From contig JAIPMN010000349.1 in assembly GCA_020650975.1 (NCBI GenBank), positions 906 to 37,003 of the forward strand: a stretch of 36,098 nt of DNA, read 5' to 3'. The position numbers and the translations under genes are program-made. The notes under the pieces were generated by a model. The model was not told where the DNA came from, made no database searches, and saw only the letters and a list, made by a program, of their open reading frames with translations. Position 1 is the first letter of the stretch. Each line of letters starts with the position of its first letter. The DNA is from Apostichopus californicus (taxonomy: Eukaryota; Echinodermata; Holothuroidea; Aspidochirotida; Stichopodidae). This document shows positions 19,930 to 30,300 of the stretch, one piece after another.

Positions 19930-20401
19930 TGGGCTTTGCTATATCCCATTGTCATCCTCATTCTTTCAGTTCAGTTTTGTGGGAATCCTGTGGCATAATT
20001 CTGACAGTGTCTCTAGCTGGTAATGATTGTGCTTGTTTGTTGAAGTATTAATGTCTCTGTCTTTGTTCTTTTGTGCTTGTTAGGGTTACTTGAGTTGGTA
20101 GTTTTGGCTTCAAAAGTGTTTCAGTCAAAGGTAGAGTGTTTTTGTTCTGTAACTGAACAGTCTTTGCGCTGGACTTGTGTCAAGACCCTGTGATGTTATG
20201 TGGTTAAACTGCCACTTCTTTTCAAAGTTTAGAAATTCACTGGATGAGAACTGTGGTCCGTACTCCAATGCCTGACATGCAGGATGTTGGGATGCCGTGA
20301 CATGCAAACTGTGCCTTCAGCTAGTGTATCACTGTAAAGCTACCTACAGAGCCTAGTAGAAAGTCAATTTCCCAGAATCCTGGGTAGTAGTCTACAGTAA
20401 T
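19930..20401 (-). pseudogene. Older Gypsy element: 3' part of integrase
   Basis: On the minus strand, reading from 20401 downward: FWEIDF (integrase core), GPQFSSSEF (about 20260-20230) and FNHITS, then SPAQRLFSYRTKTL, a motif of the region after the catalytic core in Ty3/Gypsy integrases. A shifted frame continues with LTETLLKPK and a weaker C-terminal part to about 19935. The usual DN before GPQ is EY here, and sequence between HITS and SPAQRL is missing, so the copy is decayed. Its other half lies at 23784-24060, beyond the younger Gypsy insertion. Confidence 0.75.
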
Positions 20402-20579
20402 TGTAGTATCTTTAACCCTAACATAAAAGGGTATCACCAATGTTATGCCACACCCAGTTGAGTAGACTTGATGTTATCACAAGAAACGAATAAACCAGCA
20501 TATCATATAAAGCTCTCTCTGAATCCTTCTTAATCCTGGACCATCGGAAGCCTAAAGACAGGTTCTCCAGGACAGAACA
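20402..20579 (+). repeat. 5' LTR of the Gypsy element
   Basis: 178 bp, TG at the start and CA at the end. It matches the 3' LTR except for about 58 extra bases (roughly 20423-20482) and a few substitutions. GAATAAACC near 20486 may serve in 3' processing. Confidence 0.9.
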
Positions 20580-20580
20580 C

Positions 20581-20598
20581 TGGCGACAATTAGGTTGG
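20581..20598 (+). other. Primer binding site (putative)
   Basis: TGGCGACAATTAGG begins one base after the 5' LTR. TGG complements the CCA end of a tRNA, the usual priming position. The tRNA species was not determined. Confidence 0.7.
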
Positions 20599-20839
20599 GA
20601 TGGCAGGCAAACAAAAGTTACATAGGGAGCTCTGGTAACGACAAGTGGAATGGAGGCGATATGCACAGGATTGGATTATCACCATGACAACCGGCGGCAG
20701 AACCGTAGACGGCAATGCTGGGACTAGTTCTGCGACTGCCGATGTACAGTATGGACTGTACAACGTAGCTGGGAGTATCAATTACACTACAGGTAGAATT
20801 AAAACATAAAAGGTATTAATTAATGTTGGGGGTGAGGAT

Positions 20840-21125
20840 ATCAAAATGGAGGTTGATACAGGAGCTTCACGCTCAACCATATCAGAAAGGGAATACCATT
20901 CCTTGCTTGATACATTTCCTTTACACAATATGGGAACCACTTTGCACAGTTATTTTGGAGGAGAAGTTCCATTGCTTGGGGCTAGCTATCACAGTACCAT
21001 GCAGTTAGGTATGGGAAACAGGTAGAAACCCTAGAATTGGTCATAGTGGAGGGTAACCGACCATCCCTCTTATGCCGAGATTGGTTAAGAAGCATAAAGC
21101 TAAAGTGGGATGGCATATTCTAAAT
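20840..21125 (+). pseudogene. Gypsy aspartic protease region
   Basis: The motif VDTGASRSTIS (Asp codon of DTG at 20855-20857) marks the retropepsin active site. After about 60 codons a stop interrupts the frame (near 21026). Further downstream, in another frame, is RDWLRSIKLKWD, a motif typical of the protease-RT junction. In the intact family the polyprotein protease cuts Gag-Pol; here only about 250 bp separates the LTR from this region, so gag has been deleted. Confidence 0.75.
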
Positions 21126-21229
21126 GGATACCAAAACCTAAAGTTACCATACCCAAAGGGGATCACCACCTGCCCTACAAAAGTTGCTTGAGCAACATGA
21201 AGAATTGTTTGAAACAGATTCTAGTAGGA

Positions 21230-22030
21230 TACATATGGATTTACTGCTACCCTTAATCTCAAAATGGGGACAAAACCAGTGTACCAAAAGGCCCGTCCTG
21301 TACCCTATTCGTTAGTGGGAAGGGTAAATAAGGAGTATGAGAGATTAAAAGACACAGGAATCATGAATCCAGTGAAATATAGTGAATGGGCGCCCACTGT
21401 TCATGTCCAGAAATCCCAAGGCCAAATGTGGGGAATATAAGAAGGTAAACGAGGATGACGGGTACAAACTGCCAATGCACAGGATCTATTTGCAAAGCTT
21501 GCACAAGAGGGCATACAGCCAAGCTGGGTATATTCAAGGGTCAATTCTAGAATTAACTGGGGCATTTAATCAGTTGAAACTTGACCCAGATTCTGCGGAG
21601 TTGTTGATCATGAATACCCACCCATCAAGGTCTTTTAAGGTCAACTCGTTTGTGTTTCACTGTAAAAACTGCTAGTTTTCAGGCTACCATAAGATCCTAT
21701 CAGGCATTGACAACGTATTTTGTTACATTGATGACATCCTAATTGCTACCACTACAGCAAACGAGCATTTGACAGTTTGCAGTTAGTTTTTGAGAGAGTT
21801 AGACAGCACAATGTTCACCTCAATATTACCAATTAAGTGCCAGTTCTACAAATCTCAGGTTCAGTATTTAGGTCATAGACTAAGCACTGAAGGAATCCAT
21901 CCTTTGCATAATAAGGTAGAGGCTATCCTAAAGGCACCGAGACCAACTAACATGTCAGAGTTGAAATCATTTCTTGGCATGATCAATTATTATGGGAAGT
22001 TTGTACCTCATTTGGCAACCAAAATAGCTG
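21230..22030 (+). pseudogene. Gypsy reverse transcriptase, frameshifted
   Basis: Pieces of the Ty3/Gypsy RT fall in order but in different frames: VPYSLVGRVNKEYERL (about 21300), GEYKKVNEDDGYKLP (about 21430), GAFNQLKLDPDS (about 21560), YIDD catalytic box (21724-21735), then QVQYLGHRLSTEGIHP and LKSFLGMINYYGKFVPHL (about 21855-22015). Frame changes occur near 21400-21550 and between 21670 and 21800. The RNase H domain that should follow is missing. Confidence 0.85.
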
Positions 22031-22034
22031 GCCA

Positions 22035-22700
22035 AGCTATTGTGATAATGAATCAATTCAGCCTTATTTTAGGCGCAGACATGAGCTGAGTTTGGAAGAT
22101 GGTTGTTTGATCTGGGGTCGCAGATTCCGACCAAACTTCAGCAACGCATGCTTATCGAGCTTCATGAGTGCCATCCTGGAATGTCACGCACGAAGGCTCT
22201 TGCTTGCTCTTATGTTTGGTGGCCAGGCCTAGAAAAAGATATAGAAGATACAGTACGTATGTGTCCGGAGTGCATCAGCACCCAGAATAAACCTCCGGTG
22301 GTTCCATTGTTGCTCTGGCCCTGGGCAACTGAGCCTTGGCAACGGATACACCTTGAATTCGCCGAAATCAGTGGTCAGCAATTTTGCTTGTAGTGGATAG
22401 TCACTCCAAATAGCTAGAGGTCATTCCTATGAGGAGTACCACTGCTACTGCAACTATTACAGTTATGATGTCGTTACTGGCAAGGTTTGGTCTTCCAAAA
22501 CAGGTGGTATCAGACAATGGGCCACAGCTGTAGCTCTTCAGGATTTAAGACATTTTTGAAGGAAAACCAAATTGACCACACCTTGTGTCCTCCCTCGCAT
22601 CCAGCTAGTAATGGGCTAGCTGAAAAACATGTCCAGACCAAGTTTAAAAGAATGTTTAGTAAATGTGACCAAAATATGTCTCTATAACATAAGGTTGCTA
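22035..22700 (+). pseudogene. Gypsy integrase: zinc-binding and core
   Basis: The HHCC zinc motif is visible: HECHPGMSR (His codon about 22162), YVWWPGLEKDIE, then CPEC (22262-22273). The core follows with RIHLEFAE, where the first catalytic Asp appears to be Glu, and then VDSHSK ended by a TAG where the family has Trp. SDNGPQ (about 22510) carries the second catalytic Asp. A one-base shift just after it moves to GFKTFLKENQIDHTLCPPSH and SNGLAEKHVQTKF, which contains the Glu. The copy cannot make an intact enzyme. Confidence 0.85.
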
Positions 22701-22894
22701 ATGTACTGTTTCATTACCGTAATATTCCCCATTCCACAACGGGCAAAACCCCTGCCGAACTTTTCCTAATGGGGGCCCCCAGAACAAGACTCTCTCTTGT
22801 TAAGCCCAGCCATAAATCTAAGGTCGAAAGGCAACAGGTTTAAACCAAAATGCAACGTGACAGAGTTGCCCAAGGACATGACGAACGTTACTCC

Positions 22895-23195
22895 ATTAAC
22901 CAAAGGTTGCATTTATCAGCTCTCTTGACCTCAACTAACTGAAACTTTATCTCCTGCAAACAGATTGTGATTGGTTTATTTGTTCACACTTGCCATGTCT
23001 GCCTTGAACTGATAGTGATTTGGCTACTATAGCTGTGTGATGAGTTGTATAATAGAGGAAAAGGCAGCTCAACTAAGGTGCGAAAAGATGGGACTGATCA
23101 CTCAGCTAACCAACTGGAAAAAACCTGCCGTTCAGTACAAACGGCGTTTTTTTGGGATGCAATTAACATACAGCTAATGGACTCTTTCGTGGCAT
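22895..23195 (+). other. Unmatched segment within the Gypsy pol
   Basis: Between the end of the integrase core and its C-terminal domain is roughly 300 bp that does not read as Gypsy protein in any frame. It is probably an insertion or heavily decayed sequence. No inverted ends were recognised. Confidence 0.4.
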
Positions 23196-23199
23196 GGAT

Positions 23200-23495
23200 G
23201 AGGGTTTTTGACTTGTATCAACCAGTTCGGGTGAAAAACATGCGGGAGGGAAGGAAAGATGGATCCCAGGGACCATTGTTCAGATCAAGGGGCCCAACAC
23301 TTATCTGGTGAGGGTACTGAGTAATAATCACAGATTTGTTCATGCAGATCACCTAATACCAGATGACTCTAGCAAACCAAATGTGTCTGAATACCAGAGT
23401 AATAACCTACCAATTACCGGACATAACCCTTACAAGACCCGATATGGGCGTACTTCAAAGCCGCCTAGTAGGTCACATGAAGGATTACGTCAATA
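23200..23495 (+). pseudogene. Gypsy integrase C-terminal domain
   Basis: FDLYQPVRVKNMREG and, after a frame change near 23250-23300, TYLVRVLSNNHRFVHADHLIP match the GPY/F-like module that ends many Ty3/Gypsy integrases. A short polar tail and stop (about 23496) follow, well before the polypurine tract. No chromodomain was recognised. Confidence 0.7.
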
Positions 23496-23647
23496 AGTAA
23501 ACGTCAAAAGTCTGTAGTTTTCTCATTAGCTTTAATTATTTCATTTTGACATCCTTTGTTATTTATCATATTGATTAAAGTACACCTTTCATAATTAGCG
23601 ATCTAATTGTTACTCGTTCAAGTTCATTTTCTGATAAGTCGTTATCT

Positions 23648-23663
23648 GAGGGGCGGGGAGGAA
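23648..23663 (+). other. Polypurine tract
   Basis: GAGGGGCGGGGAGGAA directly abuts the 3' LTR, the position of the plus-strand primer in LTR elements. Confidence 0.8.
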
Positions 23664-23783
23664 TGTAGTATCTTTAAACCTAACGTATACGAATAAACCA
23701 GCATATCATATAGAGCTCTCTCTGAATCCTTCTTGATCCTGGATCATCGGAAGCCTAAAGACAGGTTCTCCAGGACAGAAACA
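23664..23783 (+). repeat. 3' LTR of the Gypsy element
   Basis: 120 bp, starting TGTAGTATC and ending in CA, followed by the GTAAT duplication. It lacks about 58 bases that are present in the 5' LTR. Confidence 0.9.
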
Positions 23784-24060
23784 GTAATGAGGTAGTTAGT
23801 TTTTTTGGTGGAAGTCAAAGATACCAGTTTCAACTTTTGCCCAGGGAAGTTGTTCAACTTGATGAGTTGTCAGAGGTTCATTTAGTTGGATGTTGTCCAT
23901 ACTTCTGCAGATGTCACATGTTTGACGTCTTGTAATTTTCAAACTCATACCTGGACAGTTACCAGATTTGCATGCTCGTCTGAGGCATGCAGCAATTCCC
24001 ATGTAAGATGAATTATTCCTGTCCAACATGTCTCGCTGGAGAGTTATTTGGGTAACTGCT
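23784..24060 (-). pseudogene. Older Gypsy element: zinc-binding part of integrase
   Basis: On the minus strand: MGIAACLRRACKSGNCPGM, then CDICRSMD (the two Cys of the zinc motif), EPLTTHQVEQLPWAKVETG and IFDFHQKN. This is the H2C2 and pre-core region of a Ty3/Gypsy integrase. It leads directly into the core at 20401 once the younger element and one copy of GTAAT are discounted. Its wording differs from the younger copy, so it is a different lineage. The remaining pol upstream (above 24060) was not recognised. Confidence 0.8.
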
Positions 24061-24064
24061 CTCT

Positions 24065-25020
24065 TACCTGAAAAGATTATGTTAACCTGAACTAACAGTT
24101 AATTCATTTCTGCAATGAAAGTATTGTAGCAATAAGAGGAAGTGAGTCTATTGAGTAGGCTATCCTTTCTGAATTAGTTCTTGGAGCATCTGTAGAGTGT
24201 ATAGCACGCTGTGTGTTCCTGTATTTCCTTTAACCATGGCTCAGCCAAAGGGCAATTGTGTTACCATGTTGATTGTTTCTGTCTCTTTGGAAGTACGTGC
24301 CCTCGTTGCTTGTTGGGTGATTATGCTCTACTTAGTTTGGCAGCTAAATACATAGTTTTGCCTGATATGTAAGAAATGTATGTACTGTAGCTTTTTAAAC
24401 ACAGTCGCATCCTCTGAAGACGTTTAAGCTCAAGGTAAAGCTATAAGTTTTCCAATTTTTTTTGTCAAGGGCTAAATTTGGTGAATCAAACTTGAATTTA
24501 CAAGTATTTGTTCCATGTTGAATATCTCTTCGTTTAAAATCAAACTGTCTGAACGTATTAACTATTTCAGTGTAATCAAATACTGTGAGGTTATGAAGAC
24601 CATACTATTGTCTCTGTTGTAACACATCTCGGCTCCATGCATATTGAGGCCTCAGTCAGTGGTTACTTTATTGTATAAATCCACTACCATAACGAGCATT
24701 GTACTCGTAGTATAATTAGCAGTTACATTAGTTAGTTACATTAGTTGTATGATTAACTAATGCTAGGCACTGCTGTAGTCCTGTATAGTCGTATACACAA
24801 GTGCAGTATCAGTATCGGGAAAACTAGGCTTTTGAGTGGTCCCTTTGCATAACACAGTCCTCTACCAAACATGTTTCCAATGAAGAAAGTCACTGTCTTT
24901 ACAGACCATGTTGGAATTTGTAGAAAGTTTTGCATTAAACTTGAGGTTTAATTGTGAAGAACATAAAATTAATACTCATAATAATTTGTCAGTCCCTATA
25001 TATACTGAAGGCCCAAAGAG
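24065..25020. other. No gene recognised
   Basis: No exon or repeat family identified. AGTTACATTAGTTAGTTACA near 24720 is a small duplication. Confidence 0.4.
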
Positions 25021-25024
25021 TCTA

Positions 25025-25058
25025 ATCTTTATCTGATGGTTAACCATCAGATAAAGAT
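25025..25058. repeat. Perfect 34-bp palindrome, no spacer
   Basis: The arm ATCTTTATCTGATGGTT (25025-25041) is followed at once by its exact inverse complement. With no loop it could form a cruciform. No target duplication was seen, so it is not assigned to an element. Confidence 0.85.
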
Positions 25059-26520
25059 GGTGTCTATGTGCATGACCTTGGCTAGTATAAACATGAAGTG
25101 TACAGTTGTCATACGTGACAAGTACTGTAGATAGACAGTAATGGGAGCAAGAACCCAACAAAATGCAGGTCAAAGCTCAATTGCCCTCATCAGAAGTTAA
25201 CAGTCTTTAAACCAAGTTAACATGATAATTAAACTCTAACCAAATTTGCAAGTATAGGGTTAACTTCATACAAGTAGTAAACTCCTATATGCATAGTGTA
25301 TAGGACGTTAGGGAGCTTAAACGATTTGAGTAAAACCTACTGTTTTGTAGTGGAGAGCAAATATTATATTTAGCCAGATTTCACTTCACTTCACCTTTGT
25401 ATGTGTCATGTACCGCTATGTATATGACTATTTTCACTTATGCTTTTACTATATGTGCTGTACCTTACTGTATCATACATGTAAACAGGCCTACAAATTA
25501 AGTGCCATACTCAGCAGAGACATTCACTGTTAATTAGAAGTTTGGGAAAGTTTTTTCCTTTGTAAGTAGATCAGGTAGTCAGTGGATTCCACACTAATTC
25601 ACATAAATCCTCTAGTCAATGATGTTCTTGTGCAGAAGTGGAACATATTTCTATAAAACATGTTTATTACGGTATCTTTATGTAGTCAAATGTCTGCTGT
25701 ATAGACCCCAACTATAGCACGCTATCATGCAAAAGTTTCTTGAGATTACGTAATTGACATGCTTTGGTCATAAAATGACCTCTTTTTACCAATTAGCCTG
25801 CAACGCCTGCCACATATTTATTCTTGTATGAGGGTCTCTGGTGAACGCTGTATGAATAACTACATTGTAGACATGAACATATTACCACACAGTGTTTACA
25901 CAAAGAGCCTAATGGTGTTAAGAAGCTATGCAGGCTAATTATTACGACTGTGGCATGAGGTCTATTACGTAATCACAAAACTTTCCTACTGTAGCTATAT
26001 ATAGCATATGCTATAATTGAAGCCAATAAAGCAGATCTTTAATTGTTCATTGTGGAACAGAACTTAGGGAGTCATTTGTTAAAACTGTCCTTTTGTAAAG
26101 AATAGTTATCCATGTATGTTATTATGATGCATGTTGCAGCCTGCAGTTGTATATATGTATTCATGCAGCTGTGAGTTGGTGCATTTGGGCCATGTGGTCC
26201 AATTTCCTTAGGTGAGCACTCCCATTAATTAGAGAAGCTAGATCACTCATTGCTGTTGTTTGAAGATTTTATGAGTTTGCTTAGTATATCCTTACTGACT
26301 AGAAGTATTTAGATCGGTCATTACTTAATGGCCATCATGGTGGTTAATCAGTTCCGGTAGACCAGGTCCATCTGGTCCATAGGTATAACCTGAGGCTGTT
26401 TCTTTGTGTTTGTGTCCATGTTGATCTACAGTAATAAACTGATGACCGTTGATCTCTGGTGTTCACCTGTCATCATTTGTTTGACGGACCTGTGCCTCCC
26501 TATTCCTTATAGTGGTGCGG
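25059..26520. other. No gene recognised
   Basis: Intergenic or 5' region of the PMT gene. I found no convincing first exon, promoter or repeat. Confidence 0.4.
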
Positions 26521-26524
26521 TCCA

Positions 26525-26795
26525 TTTGTTTGTATGTATGTATGTATGTATGTACAGTATGTATGTATGTATTTTAGATCCTCCTGCAAGCAGGAATTCG
26601 CGAAGAAGCCTCATTGGCTTATCAAAGCCGCAAGCTGACCAAAGTCAGTCTCATAGATTCATATTTAACGTCCATGATTATGAATTGTCAATTGTCAACA
26701 ACTCTGTAACTGGATGACAAACATTAATCTTGTTGTGACTCGAACTCGGGACCTTATGATTGAAAGGCATGGGCATTTAATTTACGATAAACCTT
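26525..26795 (-). mobile_element. SINE with (CATA)n tail, copy 2
   Basis: On the minus strand a tRNA-like head has a good B box (GAGTTCGAGTC, about 26740) and a degenerate A-box region (about 26790). The body shares CGCGAA, GCAAGCTGACC and TTTAACGTCCATG with 16825-16985, and the 3' end is a CATA microsatellite (GTAT on the plus strand, 26528-26572). Head, body and tail are all visible, so this is the more complete of the two copies. Confidence 0.7.
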
Positions 26796-26799
26796 CCCC

Positions 26800-27157
26800 C
26801 ATACTTGGATACATTATTGATGACCATAAACCCATTGTGCCAGCTCTGCTGATATAGGCTACTGTCCAATCCCTTGCAGTCCATTCTTGAGTAGATGCAG
26901 TGGGCTCTTGGAAGTTTCACAGAAAGAAATAATGATAAAATTTAAATCTCCATTAGTTGACTAATTCCAAAACTTCAAGTTGGTGTGTCCATTGCGCTCC
27001 CAATAAACTCAATAAGTATGTTTTGTACAATTGTACAAGGCAACTTTAATAATGTGGTTTAGAAACATCTTTGCCAAGTAGAAAGTCAGAGCACAAAATT
27101 TACAGTTGAAAAAAGAAAGAGTCCTAGTTAAAAAAGATTAATGTTTTTTTGCTTCAG
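26800..27157 (+). other. Upstream of the first recognised PMT exon
   Basis: The frame of the first PMT exon meets a TAA at 27139 just upstream, and TTTTTTTGCTTCAG looks like an acceptor. A preceding exon (5' untranslated or a few codons) should exist but was not identified. Confidence 0.5.
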
Positions 27158-27335
27158 GTGGTACAAGGCAAGACATGAAGTCATTTTGGTCTGGTTTCAA
27201 GAAAGATCCTAGTGTAAAAGAGATGCTGCTAGATACAGATGCATCAAACATGGATGCAGAAGAATTGTCAGAAGTATTAAGCCTACTTCCAGAATGGAAG
27301 GGGAAACGCATTCTGGAACTGGGAGGTGGAATTGG
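27158..27335 (+). CDS. pmt: PMT exon 1 (of those seen): N-domain start
   Basis: Acceptor TTGCTTCAG before 27158 and donor GG/GTAAGT after 27335. It reads GTRQDMKSFWSGFKKDPSV..., with DTDASNMDAEELSEVL and SAM motif I (RILELGGGIG). Met at 27175 may be the true start, because the N-terminal domain begins at about that position in the family; a short upstream coding exon is the alternative. It ends with two bases of a Gly codon. Confidence 0.85.
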
Positions 27336-30300
27336 GTAAGTGTTCAAAACATTTATTGCAGATGTGAGAGAGAGCTGTATTGTACACTGGAGTATATGCA
27401 GATCTTGATATTGTAACATCTTATAATAAAGGCTGATGGCCCACTAAATTTTTTACGAAATAACAAACGACTGTATTCAATTGTAAAGTTAACTCTCAAC
27501 CTGTAACAAAAGTTAATCTTTATGTTCACTGGCTCGCTTGTGGAGAAGGCTGGTTGAGTTGGCCACGAGATGTTAGATAGTACGTTTGATAAAATATACG
27601 CACGGTTCCAGTGTTGCACATAGTACTTTTGATTAAATATATGTTACGCACAGTTCACAGTGTTGTACATAGTAAATTTTTGTATCCTTCCGAACTCTAC
27701 ATTTACCGTAATCGGCCTTACAATGTTAAAGCTTGTTTCATTATCATAGGCAGCATTAAATCAATACATATAGCCCTTGTCCTTATTAAATTGTCCAAAA
27801 TACAATAGTCTTTTTCAGTTCTGATATGTAACAAACAATGACACTATCATAATGAGCTGCTTTTTTTAATTTTCATGCAAATTAGGTCTTCAGTATCGCC
27901 CTCAAATTTTAACTTGCTAAAGTTGCTGGAAGTTTTCTAAAGTACTTTTCTAAAGGTTTGATTCTTCTCCATTTTCACAGACATGGGATCTGGAGTGTTG
28001 AAAAAGACAAATAAATATATCAGTGTTGATAACTATATTTCTAGTGCACATGGCAAAAAAATACTTGTTGACATTTGATCATGGGTAACCATTCTCTGAA
28101 TTTCTAGCATATTGGAGTGCCAAACTGCATGATGAAATTTAAGTCTTTCCATTGCTTAAAATTACCCAGGCAGTTTTCTGTTAATCATTTTCTTCTGTTA
28201 AAAATGCCAAATTACTCTTTCTGAATGGAAACTGGGGCGTGATCCCTGGTTTCATGGTATGCCTGCAGGGTACTGTGGCTTCTGACTGGAATGTCTATAT
28301 AGGTATCATCACAATTATAAGGGCTGGATGACTGCAGTTGGTAGAGGATTTGGCTGGTATAATGCTCAGAGGTCGACACTGGTTCAAATCCTGTTTTAGC
28401 TATGAATTTCTTTGCTCTTTTAATTTCAATTCACAAGATCGAGCGAGTATATGACTCATTACTAAATACTGAATATTTCATAAATGTTCTTCTTTGTGAA
28501 GGATTATACATCATATGTTGGAACTGTGTAGGACTTAAAATTGTTCATGAAAAAGTACTTCATGATACTGATTGTTTGCAGCCTCAATATAATTTGAATT
28601 CTGTGACCACATCTGGTAGAAAGCATCTCATTTTGTCTTGCAATTGTGGTGATGACTGTGTTACAAGTAGGGTGGTTTCTACAAGAACAATGTACTGTAA
28701 CACTAAATTAGTAACATACATGGTAACTTATTTGAAACATATGCGTGATACTGGGTAATGATTATCAACGTCCTGCAAAGTACAATTAAGAAGCAAATAT
28801 TCAGTTTGACCTGTATCCCCCACCCTCTTTTTCCTTGCCCATTTTGTGGGTTTATTACCTTAATAGACATCCTCATGTTATATACCCCAACAGACGATAT
28901 GCAGGGGTGTTGGCCAAGCAGGCAGAGCATGTGACTACTGTGGACTTCATAGCAGAATTCATCGAGAGAAGTAAGGAAAACAACAAGAATCATGGAAATA
29001 TTGAGTACAGAGTTGGTGATGCTATGAACCTAAGTTTCCCAGAGAAAAGGTAAGAGATTACCAGTGACTACAGGTACAGAGGCCCAGAGAACCCTAGCTG
29101 GCAAGGGGAGGATGGGAGATGGGGTTGGGTGGCAGGCATGCAGGAAGGAGTGAGTCAGCAGTATGGATCAGAAAGGGCATTTGAATTATTCAGAATGTTT
29201 AAGTTTACTTCTTGAAAGTATCTCCAATGACCACATGCCAATATTTTATACTTTGCTCTAACTCATATCAATATCTTTCGCTCTTTCCTGCATGTGCAGC
29301 ATTGTTAGACAAACATCTTTAGCTTCCTATGGCTCCATCATAGAAACATAACTTCAACTTGCCGTTTCACTACTACTGCTTTCTTTGTTTCTTAGTTTGA
29401 AACGGAAAATGATTTGCTGAAGAGTTATCTTTCTAATATGATCTATGCAAAGACTGTACGTTGACCACCTGACTGGGGGGTGGTGGGGTAGGTGGGGGTT
29501 GTCAAATCAGGAGCTTCTCTCCAAAGGGGTCTGCAGACCCCAGTTTGACTCTAGACATTTTCTATTTTACTGCTGTTTTAATACCTCAGTCATGGTTGGG
29601 ATGTTGATTGTTTGATGGGTAGCTTATGGCACCGAATTTTCCAATGGAGGCCTCACATCCGGATGTGGGATGGGGGGTGGGGCTGGTGGCATGGAATGAG
29701 ATGTTGCTTTGGAGACGTTAAACAGTGGAAGGATCACAAGGCATATATTTTTCCTTGTCTTTTCAGTTTTGATATTGTGTTTTCTAATGCTCTATTGATG
29801 TACCTTCCCATACAAGACATAGAGACGTTGAAGAAACGTTTGCTGATCTGGCTGAAAGATGATGGTTACTTTTTCTTCAGGGAGTCGTGTCATAGACCAA
29901 GTGGTAAGCTTTGGTTGTAAAATTTATCTCTCAGGCTTGCATTATCATTTACAGTTGTATTCATTGTCCTAACTGTCATTAACTTGCCATAGACAGGCAA
30001 GTAACCTATGCAGTCAAATTGGTGTGTGTGTACATGTATGCACGTAAGTGTGTGCGTATATGATGCCCTAGCTTGTAAACATCATATCTCAAGATGGGTA
30101 ACCTCTTCAGTTCTCATATTGGCACGTTGGCAAGTCTGAAAACCTTTTTAAAAATGATAACCCCAAAATTAACCATTAAAATTTATATTTGATATGTAAG
30201 TCTGCCATGGCATAGCCTGGAGTGCAAAAGGCCTATTGTTTTAGGGAGGTCAAATGTTACATACTTGAAGTGAAAGTGTGAAACATTGCAAACATTATAA

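Larger units (their letters stand above)
20402..23783 (+). mobile_element. Ty3/Gypsy LTR retrotransposon, defective, nested
   Basis: The element runs from TGTAGTATC to ...CAGAAACA and is flanked by perfect GTAAT duplications (20397-20401 and 23784-23788). It has two LTRs, a primer binding site directly after the 5' LTR and a polypurine tract directly before the 3' LTR. The order protease, reverse transcriptase, integrase is that of Ty3/Gypsy. At 3.4 kb it is about 1-2 kb shorter than usual: gag is absent, RNase H is deleted and several frames are broken. The sequence inside an older minus-strand Gypsy integrase shows that this is the younger insertion. Confidence 0.9.

Noticed and set aside
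28321..28402. Functional tRNA gene
   Set aside because: B box is perfect but the acceptor stem does not pair and the A box is incomplete; called a SINE head instead.
28402..28758. 118-codon plus frame in PMT intron 1
   Set aside because: It starts in the SINE-like sequence, has no domain, and the exons on either side join in phase without it.
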